Source: an uncultured Eubacteriales bacterium (GTDB taxonomy: Bacteria; Bacillota; Clostridia; Christensenellales; CAG-138). Taken from it: a stretch of DNA of 64,000 nt. A model generated the notes under the pieces. It was not told the DNA's origin. It ran no database searches and saw only the letters and a list, made by a program, of their open reading frames with translations. The DNA lies in assembly GCA_900546845.1 (NCBI GenBank), contig UREK01000005.1, positions 23,435 to 87,434 on the forward strand, given 5' to 3'. This document shows positions 7,601 to 16,470 of this stretch, in pieces (within the stretch, counting starts at the first letter, position 1; each line of letters begins with the position of its first letter). Both the position numbers and the translations under genes were made by a program.

Positions 7601-9454
7601 ATGACGAAAACCCCGCGATTGGATTCGATCCATTCCATAGAGGACTTTAAGCGTATCGACGAGAAGGAGCTGCCCAAGCTCGCGGAAGAGATACGCTCCT
7701 TTCTTGTGGAAAAGGTATCGCGTACGGGCGGGCATCTCGCTTCCAACCTCGGCGTCGTCGAATTGACGATTGCCCTGCACCGCGCGTTCGATTCCCCTGC
7801 GGACAAAATTATATTCGATGTAGGCCATCAGGCCTACGTGCATAAAATTCTTACCGGCCGGGCGGCTGAATTTGATCGTTTGCGCCAGAAGGACGGCATC
7901 AGCGGCTTTCCGAAACGTTCGGAAAGCCTGCACGACGTCTTTGGCACCGGCCACGCGAGCACGTCCGTTTCCGCGGCGCTCGGCCTCCTGCGTGCGGAGC
8001 GCATGCTGGGCGGGGAAGGCAGTGTGGTCGCTGTGCTGGGCGACGGCGCGCTGACCGGCGGGCTTTGCTTTGAGGCGCTCAACGACGCGGGGCAGAGCAA
8101 ACAGCCGCTCATCGTCGTGCTCAACGATAACGATATGTCAATCTCCCACAACGTCGGCGCGGTAAACCGGCACCTGAGCCGCATGCGGACGAGCCGTTCC
8201 TACCAGCGCTTTAAGCACAATACGGCCGAATTCTTAAAGCGGTTGCCGAAGGTTGGCGTCCGCTTGTTTGGAGACGCGCTGCGCCTGAAGAACCGGATCA
8301 AATACTTTCTCATTCCAAATGTGCTTTTTGAGGAGATGGGGTTCACCTACCTTGGTCCTGTGGACGGGCACGACATCGACGCCCTGACGCAGGTGTTCGC
8401 GCGGGCGAAGCATCTAGAAAGCCCCGTGGTCATCCACGCTGTGACCAAGAAGGGAAAGGGGTACACGCTTGCGGAGCAGAACCCGGAGAAATTTCATGGA
8501 ATCGGGAAGTTCGACGTGGATACAGGCGCTGTAAACGGAAGCAAACGGGAGAGCAATTCGTCTGTATTCGCGCGGACCCTGTGCGGCCTTGCGCGGGCGG
8601 ATTCCCGCATTGCCGCTATCACGGCCGCGATGCCGCAGGGGACGGGGCTTGACCGCTTTGCCACCGAATTTCCGGAGCGTTTTTTTGACGTCGGCATCGC
8701 AGAGGAACATGCCGTTACGATGGCCGCGGGCATGGCGGCTGCCGGCGCGCGCCCGGTCGTTGCGATCTACTCTACGTTTTTGCAGCGCGCTTACGATGAG
8801 ATTTTGCATGACGTCTGCCTGCAAGGGCTCCCTGTCGTGTTTGCGGTAGACCGCGCTGGGCTTGTAGGCGAGGATGGCGAAACACATCAGGGTGTGTACG
8901 ACATCGCGTTTTTACGCGCTTTGCCCGGGATGATGGTGCTTTCCCCGGCTACCCAGGAGGAGCTTTGCGAGATGCTGCGGCTTGCACTGATGCAAAACGG
9001 GCCGGTTGCAATCCGATATAATCGCGGTGCGTTGGCCTCACGCCCCATCGCGCAGCCCGTGCAGCCGGGTGAATGGGAAGAAATCTTGCCGCTCGAAGGA
9101 GCGCATGTGGTTCTCCTTGCAAGCGGACGCATGGTTGAGCCGGCGCGGGAGGCTGCCTCAGGCCTGCCCGCGGCCATTGTCAGCGTGCGCAGCATAAAGC
9201 CGATGGATGATGCGATGCTCTCGCGTATTGCCACGCATGGCGCGCCGGTAATTACGCTGGAGGATGGCGTGCTTACAGGCGGCTTTGGCGAGGCGGTGCA
9301 GGCGCGGATCGGGCACGCGGTGTGCGTGATTACATGCGGCGTTGGAGAAACGCCCATGAGGCATGCGTCCGTTGCGGAGCAGGACGCGCTCTGCGGCATC
9401 AGCGCGGAAGCGATCCGCAAAACGATATTAAACTGTTTGGAGCAGATGCAATGA
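7601..9454 (+). CDS. dxs: 1-deoxy-D-xylulose-5-phosphate synthase
   Basis: 617 residues, the usual DXS length, from ATG 7601 after GGAAAGGCGGA (an in-frame TTG at 7577 lacks a site). It condenses pyruvate and glyceraldehyde 3-phosphate with thiamine diphosphate, the first MEP-pathway step. Visible landmarks are FDVGHQAYVHKILTGR, GTGHASTSVSAALG, the ThDP/Mg motif GDGALTGGLCFEALNDAG ending in VVLNDNDMSIS, the transketolase-like IAEEHAVTMAAGMA containing the catalytic Glu, and the C-terminal domain SIKPMDDAML. Its stop overlaps the tlyA start. ispA lies just upstream and ispH further downstream in this window. Confidence 0.96.
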   Translation: MTKTPRLDSIHSIEDFKRIDEKELPKLAEEIRSFLVEKVSRTGGHLASNLGVVELTIALHRAFDSPADKIIFDVGHQAYVHKILTGRAAEFDRLRQKDGISGFPKRSESLHDVFGTGHASTSVSAALGLLRAERMLGGEGSVVAVLGDGALTGGLCFEALNDAGQSKQPLIVVLNDNDMSISHNVGAVNRHLSRMRTSRSYQRFKHNTAEFLKRLPKVGVRLFGDALRLKNRIKYFLIPNVLFEEMGFTYLGPVDGHDIDALTQVFARAKHLESPVVIHAVTKKGKGYTLAEQNPEKFHGIGKFDVDTGAVNGSKRESNSSVFARTLCGLARADSRIAAITAAMPQGTGLDRFATEFPERFFDVGIAEEHAVTMAAGMAAAGARPVVAIYSTFLQRAYDEILHDVCLQGLPVVFAVDRAGLVGEDGETHQGVYDIAFLRALPGMMVLSPATQEELCEMLRLALMQNGPVAIRYNRGALASRPIAQPVQPGEWEEILPLEGAHVVLLASGRMVEPAREAASGLPAAIVSVRSIKPMDDAMLSRIATHGAPVITLEDGVLTGGFGEAVQARIGHAVCVITCGVGETPMRHASVAEQDALCGISAEAIRKTILNCLEQMQ

Positions 9455-10275
9455 AGGGGACACGCGCAGATTTAAGGCTCGTGGAGCTTGGCCTTGCGGA
9501 AAGCCGGGAGAAAGCGCGTTCGCTTATCATGAGCGGCGCGGTCAGCATTGGCGGCGTGCGGGTGGAAAAACCGGGCGACAACGTGCCGCCGGATTGCACG
9601 CTTTCCGTAAAGGAAAACCCGATCCCGTTCGTGAGCCGCGGCGGGCTGAAACTGGACAAGCCTGTGCGCAAATATGCCCTTTCCCTTGCGAATGCAGTCG
9701 CGCTTGACATCGGCGCTTCCACGGGCGGCTTTACGGATTGTATGCTGCAAAACGGTGCAAAAAAGGTCTATGCGATCGACGTGGGGTACGGCCAGCTGGA
9801 TTGGCGTCTGCGCAGCGACCCACGCGTCATCGTGATGGAGCGCACCAATGCGCGCTATATGGAGCCGGGATGGTTTTCAGAGCAGCCGGACTTTGCTTCC
9901 ATGGACGTTTCATTCATCTCGATCCGCCTGATCCTACCGCAGATATTCACATGCCTGCGGGCGGGCGCTAACGCCGTCGTCCTCGTGAAACCGCAGTTTG
10001 AAGCGGGGCGTGGGAAGGTCGGGAAAAACGGCGTGGTGCGCGACCCGGAAACGCACAGGGAGGTCCTCCTGGGGGCGGCGGAATTCGCACTGGAAACAGG
10101 ATTCTGCGTATTGCAGGTGGACTATTCGCCTATCACCGGCCCAAAGGGCAACATCGAATTCCTGCTTGTACTGCAAAAGCCGGTCCGCGGGGAATCTGCG
10201 GATACAGCGCTTGCGTTGCGGGAGACGGTGGAAAAAATTGTTTCAGAAGCACATGCTGTGCACAAAAATGTTTAA
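9451..10275 (+). CDS. tlyA: TlyA family rRNA 2'-O-methyltransferase / putative hemolysin
   Basis: 274 residues with an N-terminal S4 RNA-binding domain (RADLRLVELGLAESREKARSLI) and an FtsJ-type SAM methyltransferase domain (ALDIGASTGGFTDCMLQNGA as SAM loop, MDVSFISIRLILP, VLVKPQFEAGR). TlyA homologues methylate ribose 2'-O positions of 16S and 23S rRNA and set capreomycin sensitivity in mycobacteria; the hemolysin name is historical. The gene is yqxC in B. subtilis, with the same dxs-yqxC-argR-recN order. ATG 9451 overlaps the last codon and stop of dxs. Confidence 0.92.
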   Translation: MKGTRADLRLVELGLAESREKARSLIMSGAVSIGGVRVEKPGDNVPPDCTLSVKENPIPFVSRGGLKLDKPVRKYALSLANAVALDIGASTGGFTDCMLQNGAKKVYAIDVGYGQLDWRLRSDPRVIVMERTNARYMEPGWFSEQPDFASMDVSFISIRLILPQIFTCLRAGANAVVLVKPQFEAGRGKVGKNGVVRDPETHREVLLGAAEFALETGFCVLQVDYSPITGPKGNIEFLLVLQKPVRGESADTALALRETVEKIVSEAHAVHKNV

Positions 10276-10302
10276 ACATACAGAAATATATTAAAATATT
10301 TC

Positions 10303-10331
10303 TTGAAAAACCATATGCATAATATTATAAT
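10303..10331 (+). promoter_or_regulatory. Sigma-A promoter of nadK
   Basis: TTGAAA (10303-10308), exactly 17 bases, then TATAAT (10326-10331) in an AT-rich gap, 24 bases before the nadK start. This is one of the best consensus promoters in the window. Confidence 0.75.
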
Positions 10332-10354
10332 ACTTATACAGATGGGGGATTGAC

Positions 10355-11173
10355 ATGCAGGAAATGACCTTAGGCTTCTTCACGAATCCGCAGAAGCAGA
10401 GTGCTGTGGACGGCCTTTTGACGGGACTGTCGCAAGCGCTTTCATCGGGCTATTCCTGCTGCGTGGACGCCCCGCTGCTGCCTTTACTCCCCGATGCTCT
10501 CCCGACGATCGATCAAAATACCCCGGATTTTATCCTTGCTTTCGGCGGGGATGGGACTATTTTGCGTGCAGCATCCAAGGCGGCCGAACTTGGCGTCCCA
10601 ATCCTCGGAGTCAATCTTGGCAGAGTCGGCTTCTTAAGCGAGATCATGCCGGCTCAGTTGCAAGCTGCGCTCTCCCGCCTTGCGCAGCGCGCGTTTACGC
10701 TGGAAAAGCGGATGATGTTCGCCTGCCGCGTCAACGGCGGCGCGGCCCACTACTGTTTAAACGAAGTTCTACTTTATAAGCGTGCGTTTTCCGGGATTGT
10801 GGACATCAGCATGGAGATCAACGGCATGCAGGCAGGCTCCGTGATGTGCGACGGCGTGATCGTCAGCACCACGACGGGATCTACCGGTTATTCCATCTCT
10901 GCAGGAGGCCCCGTAGTCGCACCGGAACTGGACGTGGCAATCATCACGCCGATCTGCCCGCATACGCTTTCCTTCCGCCCGATCATCGCTCCTGCCGACG
11001 CGCAGATGCGTTTTTCCATGAACAGCGAGGGGTATATCTCCCTCGATGGAATCTATACGGCCGAAATCAGCCGGGACGACGAGATCGTCGTTTACCGTTC
11101 GGAGCGGCACGTTGCTTTTGTGAAATTTGAGGAGCGGAACATTTATTCCCTGATCCGCAGCAAGTTATCGTAA
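10355..11173 (+). CDS. nadK: NAD kinase
   Basis: 272 residues. Carries the invariant GGDGT loop (LAFGGDGTILRAA), the conserved NE motif in HYCLNEVLLYK, and the substrate motif STTTGSTGYSISAGGPVV. It phosphorylates NAD to NADP using ATP or polyphosphate. Start ATG 10355 follows GATGGGGGAT; a second ATG at 10364 is less likely. nadK between tlyA and argR is a common Clostridia arrangement. The upstream consensus promoter suggests it heads a nadK-argR-recN transcript. Confidence 0.94.
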   Translation: MQEMTLGFFTNPQKQSAVDGLLTGLSQALSSGYSCCVDAPLLPLLPDALPTIDQNTPDFILAFGGDGTILRAASKAAELGVPILGVNLGRVGFLSEIMPAQLQAALSRLAQRAFTLEKRMMFACRVNGGAAHYCLNEVLLYKRAFSGIVDISMEINGMQAGSVMCDGVIVSTTTGSTGYSISAGGPVVAPELDVAIITPICPHTLSFRPIIAPADAQMRFSMNSEGYISLDGIYTAEISRDDEIVVYRSERHVAFVKFEERNIYSLIRSKLS

Positions 11174-11200
11174 CATATACAACTTAGGAGGAATGATTGA

Positions 11201-11653
11201 ATGAAAGCGGCACGACATGCGATGATTCTTGATCTGATCGAGACGTTCAACATCGAGACGCAGGACGATTTGGCGATGCGCCTGAAGGAGCGTGGGATCA
11301 ATGTAACGCAGGCAACCGTATCGCGCGACATCAAGGAACTGCGCCTCATCAAGGTGCTTGCAGAGGACGGCGGCTACAAGTACGCCACGGTAGACAAAGC
11401 GGAAGCTGGCTTAAAGGAACGGTTTATCCGCATCTTCTCGAATTCCGTGGTGTCGATCGCAAGCACCTCCAACCTCATCATCATCAAGACGATCTCCGGC
11501 ACCGGCAACGCGGCTGCGGAGGCGATCGATTCTATGCGCTGGAACGAGGTCGCAGGGACGCTTGCAGGGGATAACACCATTTTCGTTGCAATCAAGGACG
11601 TCAAGAGCGTGCCGGAGCTTGTGAAGCGCTTCAACGCAATGCTTAAACAATAA
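11201..11653 (+). CDS. argR: Arginine repressor ArgR
   Basis: 150 residues, full length. The N-terminal winged helix-turn-helix has IETQDDLAMRLKERGINVTQATVSRDIKELRLIKV, shown here by TQATVSRDIKELRLIK, and the C-terminal arginine-binding/oligomerisation domain has ISGTGNAAAEAIDSM. The hexamer represses arginine biosynthesis and can activate catabolism; no arginine genes are in this window. TAGGAGGAATG lies before the start. It sits directly upstream of recN, as in B. subtilis and most spore formers. Confidence 0.95.
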   Translation: MKAARHAMILDLIETFNIETQDDLAMRLKERGINVTQATVSRDIKELRLIKVLAEDGGYKYATVDKAEAGLKERFIRIFSNSVVSIASTSNLIIIKTISGTGNAAAEAIDSMRWNEVAGTLAGDNTIFVAIKDVKSVPELVKRFNAMLKQ

Positions 11654-11655
11654 AA

Positions 11656-13362
11656 ATGCTGCAAAGACTCTTTATCGAAAACGTTGCTCTCATCGAGCGG
11701 CTTGACGTTGCGTTCCACGCGGGGTTCAATGTGCTTTCCGGCGAAACGGGCGCGGGAAAATCGATCATCATCGATGCGGTGAACTTCGTGCTTGGCGAGC
11801 GTGCCAGCAGGGAGCTCATCCGCCATGGCGCGCAAAAAACGAAGGTTGAGGCGGTTTTTGATATTGTGGATTGCGGCGGCACAAAGGCTGTTTTAGAGGA
11901 ACAGGGGATCGACTGTGAGGACGATACGCTGTTCCTTTCGCGTGAACTCACCTTGGCGGGGAAAAATCTCTGCCGGATCAACGGAACGCTTGCGAGCGTT
12001 GCGATGCTCAAAGCAGTTTCAGATACGCTTGTGGACATCCACGGCCAACACGAACACCAATCCCTGCTCGCGCCGGAAAACCACATCGGCTTTCTCGACG
12101 CTTACGCGCATGCGGAAATTCTGCCCGTGCGCGCGGCGCTCAATGCAGTCTATGCGGAATATGCCGCGCTGCGCCGCGAGCGCCTGAGCGGGTTTGGATC
12201 CGTTGCGGAGCGTGAACGGCAGATCGACATTCTGAACTACCAGATCAATGAGATCGAAACTGCAGGCATCGCACCGGACGAGGAGGAAACACTTCATGCT
12301 GAACGGGCCTTGCTTGCAAATGCAGAAAAGATCATGCTCGCCGTGGAGACGGCACATGAGGCGCTCAACGGCGAGGGCGGCGGTGCGGCAGACGCGGTCG
12401 CGGTGGCACGGCACAGCATGGAGAGCATATCCATGTATGCAAAGGAATATGAGGAAACCGCGCAAAAGCTTGCGGACGCGTATTATGCGCTGGAGGACGT
12501 CGGCTATGCACTGCGCGACATGAAGGGTACGCTGGAATTTGATCCGGAGCGGCTGAACCAGATCGAGCTCCGCTTGGAGGCGCTTTCCGACTTGAAGCGG
12601 AAATATGGTGGGACGATCGCGGACGTGCTCTCCTTTGCGCGGGAGGCGCATGGGCAGCTTGACGCGCTCCTGCAAGCCGATGCGCGCGCCGCAAAGCTTG
12701 ATGAAAAACTGGCGGATGCAAAAGAACGTTATTTCACGCTTGCGCAGCAGCTGACGGCGCTGCGCGAAGCGGCGGCGAAACGCCTGAGCGAGGACGTGCT
12801 TTCTCAGCTGCGGGCGCTTGGCATGGAGAAGGCGGCGTTCCGCGTTGCGTTTGCGGAGCAGGCCGAGGATGGCGAGCCGCAGGAAAATGGCATGGATGCG
12901 CTGGAGTTCCTTTTGAGCGCAAACCCGGGCGAACCGCTCAAGCCGCTTGCAAAGGTGGCCTCCGGCGGTGAGCTTTCCCGCATCATGCTGGGATTCAAGG
13001 CAATCTTTGCCGACAACGACCGGATCGGCACGCTGATTTTTGATGAGATCGACACCGGCATCAGCGGCCGCATTGCGGGTACGGTCGGGGAGAAAATGGT
13101 GGGCATCGCGGACGCACACCAAGTGATCTGCGTTACGCACTTGCCGCAGATCGCGGCGCTTGCGGATGTGCATTATCTTGTGGAAAAAACAGACGACGGC
13201 GCGTCCACGCACGTGGCGGTGCGTTTGCTTGATCTTGATGGAAAATACCGGAGGATCGCCCAGATGATGGATGTGAGCAGCGACTCCCCGCTCGCGTTGG
13301 AGCATGCAAAAACCTTGGTGGACAGGGCGGAAGCCGCAAAGAACACGCGCCGGAAAGCATAA
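11656..13362 (+). CDS. recN: DNA repair protein RecN
   Basis: 568 residues. SMC-like ATPase acting early in double-strand break repair. Walker A is GETGAGKSIIIDAV near the N-terminus; the middle is an Ala/Glu-rich coiled coil; the C-terminal ABC signature is VASGGELSRIMLGFK with Walker B TLIFDEIDTGISG and a later VICVTHLPQIAALAD. It starts three bases after the argR stop, so it is co-translated with it. A strong terminator follows, ending this transcription unit. No LexA box is visible just upstream. Confidence 0.95.
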   Translation: MLQRLFIENVALIERLDVAFHAGFNVLSGETGAGKSIIIDAVNFVLGERASRELIRHGAQKTKVEAVFDIVDCGGTKAVLEEQGIDCEDDTLFLSRELTLAGKNLCRINGTLASVAMLKAVSDTLVDIHGQHEHQSLLAPENHIGFLDAYAHAEILPVRAALNAVYAEYAALRRERLSGFGSVAERERQIDILNYQINEIETAGIAPDEEETLHAERALLANAEKIMLAVETAHEALNGEGGGAADAVAVARHSMESISMYAKEYEETAQKLADAYYALEDVGYALRDMKGTLEFDPERLNQIELRLEALSDLKRKYGGTIADVLSFAREAHGQLDALLQADARAAKLDEKLADAKERYFTLAQQLTALREAAAKRLSEDVLSQLRALGMEKAAFRVAFAEQAEDGEPQENGMDALEFLLSANPGEPLKPLAKVASGGELSRIMLGFKAIFADNDRIGTLIFDEIDTGISGRIAGTVGEKMVGIADAHQVICVTHLPQIAALADVHYLVEKTDDGASTHVAVRLLDLDGKYRRIAQMMDVSSDSPLALEHAKTLVDRAEAAKNTRRKA

Positions 13363-13412
13363 TCTGCTGCCGCGCATCTCCAAGTATAGCGCGGGGGCTT
13401 CATGCAAAGCAT

Positions 13413-13445
13413 AAACACTGTAGCCGGAGAGGCTACAGTGTTTTT
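13413..13445 (+). terminator. Rho-independent terminator after recN
   Basis: A 13-base stem (AAACACTGTAGCC paired with GGCTACAGTGTTT), five-base loop GGAGA and a run of T at 13441-13445. It separates the recN unit from spoIVB. Confidence 0.9.
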
Positions 13446-13459
13446 AGTTGAGGTAGAGC

Positions 13460-14719
13460 ATGAAGCGGAACGCATTGCGTATTATGATAAAGGCCCTCGG
13501 AAGCATCGCCTGCGCGGTGCTTTTGCTCGTGAACTTAAACCCAACAGTGCGCGAGGTGCGGGATCTTCCCTCCAACATATATATCGACGACAACAAGGGC
13601 TGGGAGCAGCTTTCGGCGATCAGCGGAGCGTTTACCATTGCTGACGAAACGGGCGCTGAAGTAGGGAGCAGCCTCTCTGAGACGCTTGGGGACACGCAGC
13701 GCTTCCAAGCGGGTGATTATGTCGTAAAGCTGTTTGGCTTCCCGGTGAAGCGGGTCAGCGTGCATATCCGCGAGACTGTGTACGTGATGCCGGGCGGCTA
13801 TTCAGTCGGCGTGAGCATGTACACAAAGGGCGTGCTCATCGTGGGCCTTGGAAGCATTGATACGGCGCAGGGCCGCGTTTCGCCCGCGGCTGCTGCAGGT
13901 CTGCGTGCGGGCGATGTGCTCATCAGCATCGACGGTGTTGCGGTGGAGGGCGCTGCCCACATGGCGGAGCTTTGTGCAGCGCATGCCGGCGGATCCTTCG
14001 TGGCAACGGTTTTGCGCAATGGGGAGACGCTCACGTTCACCGTTACGCCAGAGACGGACCTGACAGACGGCGTGCCGCGTGCCGGTATGTGGGTGCGGGA
14101 GAGCACGGCAGGGATCGGTACGCTGTCGTTTTACGTGATGAGCAGCCTGCAATACGGCGCGCTGGGCCATGCGGTCACGGATGCGGATACGGGGGAAAGG
14201 CTTCTCATCAAAAGCGGGGAGATCATCCATGCGAGCATCATCGGCGTAGCCCTGGGCGAGCAGGGTGCGCCGGGCGAGATCCGCGGCACATTCAACGTTT
14301 TGAGCAAGCGGCTTGGCAGCATCGAACGCAATACGGCATACGGCGTATTCGGCACGCTGTATGAGCCGCTGCCAAACCCAATGTATCCGGATGGGGTGCC
14401 GCTCGCATATCCGGATGAGATCCAGGAAGGGCCGGCGCAGCTTTTGACGAGTGTGGATACAGACGGCGTGAAGGCCTATGACTGCGAAATCATCAAACTT
14501 TATTCCCAAGATGCTGCGGACACAAAGGGCATGGTGATCCGCGTGACGGATCCGGCGCTGATCGAGAAAACCGGGGGCATCGTACAAGGGATGAGCGGCA
14601 GCCCGATCCTGCAAAACGGAAAACTTGCGGGGGCAGTGACACATGTATTCATCAACGATCCGCTCAAAGGCTATTGCGTTTACGCACTCTGGATGGCGGA
14701 AAATTGCATCCATGATTAA
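13460..14719 (+). CDS. spoIVB: SpoIVB serine peptidase (S55), forespore signalling protease
   Basis: 419 residues. SpoIVB is secreted from the forespore and cleaves SpoIVFA, releasing the SpoIVFB protease that activates sigma-K. An N-terminal membrane anchor (about 8-24, LGSIACAVLLLVNLNP) is followed by a PDZ domain (about 110-195: AAAAGLRAGDVLISIDGVAV) and the S55 domain with the His in YGALGHAVTD and the catalytic Ser in GIVQGMSGSPILQNGKLAGAVTH. It sits between recN and spo0A as in B. subtilis. Sigma-F/G expression is family knowledge; I did not resolve the promoter. Confidence 0.95.
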   Translation: MKRNALRIMIKALGSIACAVLLLVNLNPTVREVRDLPSNIYIDDNKGWEQLSAISGAFTIADETGAEVGSSLSETLGDTQRFQAGDYVVKLFGFPVKRVSVHIRETVYVMPGGYSVGVSMYTKGVLIVGLGSIDTAQGRVSPAAAAGLRAGDVLISIDGVAVEGAAHMAELCAAHAGGSFVATVLRNGETLTFTVTPETDLTDGVPRAGMWVRESTAGIGTLSFYVMSSLQYGALGHAVTDADTGERLLIKSGEIIHASIIGVALGEQGAPGEIRGTFNVLSKRLGSIERNTAYGVFGTLYEPLPNPMYPDGVPLAYPDEIQEGPAQLLTSVDTDGVKAYDCEIIKLYSQDAADTKGMVIRVTDPALIEKTGGIVQGMSGSPILQNGKLAGAVTHVFINDPLKGYCVYALWMAENCIHD

Positions 14720-14827
14720 CACGGATGGTTTGTATGGTCTATAACTATGCGGAGCGTATCAAATCTGGAAATCCGTCAAAAAAAGATAGAGTTTTGCGAA
14801 AAAGCCATTCTTTCCCAAAAATCATGA

Positions 14828-14854
14828 TGTCGTTAATGCGCGGATTATGTCGAT
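14828..14854 (+). promoter_or_regulatory. Two Spo0A-box-like sites upstream of spo0A
   Basis: TGTCGTT (14828-14834) and TGTCGAT (14848-14854) are exactly 20 bases apart, two helical turns, on the same strand. The known 0A box core is TGNCGAA, so each keeps TGTCG but departs at the end. Autoregulation of spo0A is established in Bacillus; here it is inference. Confidence 0.35.
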
Positions 14855-14875
14855 AAATTGGGGGTGGCTATTGCC

Positions 14876-14900
14876 AGAAATTGGATAGATGTAATAGAAT
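14876..14900 (+). promoter_or_regulatory. Possible sigma-H promoter of spo0A
   Basis: AGAAATT (14876-14882), 14 bases, then GAAT (14897-14900) resembles the sigma-H consensus AGGAATT/GAAT. It is 61 bases before the start codon. Sigma-H control of spo0A is known in Bacillus; the match here is suggestive only. Confidence 0.4.
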
Positions 14901-14960
14901 ACTCTTGAAACCCGATATGCCAATCGCCCAGCATTGCTTTTCGAGAGGGGAACGATAACC

Positions 14961-15737
14961 ATGGAACACCATCTGCTGATCGTTGACGATAATCCGAGGC
15001 TGTGCGAAGCGCTTGCAGAGCACTTTGCGCAGGAAGGAAGGTTTTCTGTCGATATTTGCAGCAATGCGGAGGACGCGCTTGCTTTTTTGGCGAATCAGGA
15101 GCCGGATGCCGCGTTAGTCGATATGCTGATGCCGGGGGTAGATGGAGCGGAATTCATGATGCAGTGTCGCGAGCGGAAGCTGGGGGAGCATACGAAATTC
15201 ATCGCTCTTTCTTCATTGACAAGCGAGGAGGTCATCAAGCTCACGCAAGCGCTTGGGATGGCTTACTTCATCGCAATGCCGACCCCGCCGGAGCGCATTT
15301 GCAGGACGGTGATCCGCCTGCTCGGTGTGCTGCGGGAAGATGGAACAGCAAAGCAGCAGAAAAAGACGGAAACACACTGTGATATTGACTGTGAGCGCAT
15401 CATCACCAACTATTTGCACATTATTGGCATCTCGCCACACGTAAGCGGATATCGCTTTTTGAAGGTTGCGATCGAATACTGTGTGGAAAACTATGGGCGG
15501 CGCATAAGCGTCACGACGGAGGTTTACCCGGAGGTGGCGCGTATCTGCAAGTCTACGCCCAAGCGCGTCGAGCGCAATATCCGCACGGCGATCGACCGGG
15601 CATGGTTTCGCGGCAACATCGAGATGCAGCACAAGATGTTCGGCTACACCGTCAATGACAACAAGGGGCGGCCAACCAACAAGGAGTGCATCGCCATGCT
15701 GACAGACCGCACCGTGATGCGCAAAAAATACCGCTAA
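14961..15737 (+). CDS. spo0A: Sporulation master response regulator Spo0A
   Basis: 258 residues. N-terminal receiver domain (1-120) with acidic pocket VDDN, phosphoacceptor Asp in AALVDMLMPGVDG, conserved Ser/Thr in IALSSLTSEE and Lys-equivalent region. The C-terminal Spo0A DNA-binding domain (about 150-258) shows HIIGISPHVSGYRFLK, the recognition helix region EVARICKSTPKRVERNIRTAI and the sigma-A/H contact end. Start ATG 14961 after GAGAGGGGAACG. Clostridial Spo0A is phosphorylated by orphan histidine kinases. No histidine kinase lies nearby. It sits immediately after spoIVB, the diagnostic spore-former arrangement. Confidence 0.97.
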   Translation: MEHHLLIVDDNPRLCEALAEHFAQEGRFSVDICSNAEDALAFLANQEPDAALVDMLMPGVDGAEFMMQCRERKLGEHTKFIALSSLTSEEVIKLTQALGMAYFIAMPTPPERICRTVIRLLGVLREDGTAKQQKKTETHCDIDCERIITNYLHIIGISPHVSGYRFLKVAIEYCVENYGRRISVTTEVYPEVARICKSTPKRVERNIRTAIDRAWFRGNIEMQHKMFGYTVNDNKGRPTNKECIAMLTDRTVMRKKYR

Positions 15738-15813
15738 TCCCCAATGCGCACGGAAGAATAATAGGCCGCTCGTCCAAGTATATTGAAACATAGAACGGAA
15801 GGGCGGTATTCTT

Positions 15814-16413
15814 ATGCCAAAATTAGACGCTTTCAAAAGGACCAGGTTTTTTCAGCTCTGCATGGCGCACCCTTATGCACTGGCCTCCGGCTGCGGACTC
15901 CTTGTGTTGGGCGCGGCAACAGGGATGTCCACATGCGCAATCCTTGCACGCAGCGGCGTGATCGCGGATTGCAGCATGCGGGCAGCACAAGCGACACATC
16001 TGCTTGGCGGCTTTTTCCGCATAGCGCTGTTCAACCTGATGCTCTGCTGCGGCGTGCTCAGCAGCGCATTCCAGCCGTCATTTCTGCCGCTATCCTGCCT
16101 GTGTCTTGCGCTCAAAGGGTTTGCGCTCGGCTTTGCCGTAAAGCAGCTTCAGCTGGAATATGCCTGGTGGGGCGTCGTTTATGGCATCCTTGGGGTACTC
16201 TTGCCATCTTTTTGCATGCTGACAGGTATGATTTTCTGCTTTGGCTACGGAACAGCCCAATTGCGTACGCTGCGGAAAACGGAAACGGGCCGGGAAAAGG
16301 ACGGTGTACACGCGTTGCAGCTTTGCGCCCGGCTTACCGTTTTCCTGACCATCCTTGCTATTTTGCTGGAAGGGGTCGCCGCGCAGGTGCTTCTGCGCGT
16401 TTTGCTGGCGTGA
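15814..16413 (+). CDS. Probable stage II sporulation protein M (membrane protein)
   Basis: A 199-residue hydrophobic protein with about five transmembrane segments (approximately 21-45, 64-84, 90-110, 118-145, 172-198) and a short charged loop RTLRKTETGREKDG. Size, topology, and the motif GVLLPSFCMLTGMIFCFGYG near the middle recall SpoIIM, which acts with SpoIID and SpoIIP in engulfment peptidoglycan remodelling. Location directly after spo0A also favours a sporulation role. Similarity is by pattern only; another polytopic membrane protein is possible. Start follows GAACGGAAGGGCGG. Confidence 0.5.
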   Translation: MPKLDAFKRTRFFQLCMAHPYALASGCGLLVLGAATGMSTCAILARSGVIADCSMRAAQATHLLGGFFRIALFNLMLCCGVLSSAFQPSFLPLSCLCLALKGFALGFAVKQLQLEYAWWGVVYGILGVLLPSFCMLTGMIFCFGYGTAQLRTLRKTETGREKDGVHALQLCARLTVFLTILAILLEGVAAQVLLRVLLA

Positions 16414-16424
16414 ACGCCTTTAAA

Positions 16425-16453
16425 TTGACGGAACAGGAGCGCGGTGCTACAAT
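16425..16453 (+). promoter_or_regulatory. Sigma-A promoter of deoB
   Basis: TTGACG (16425-16430), 17 bases, TACAAT (16448-16453), 17 bases before the deoB start codon, so the mRNA leader would be very short. Confidence 0.65.
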
Positions 16454-16470
16454 ATTTCCGAGGTGAAAAC

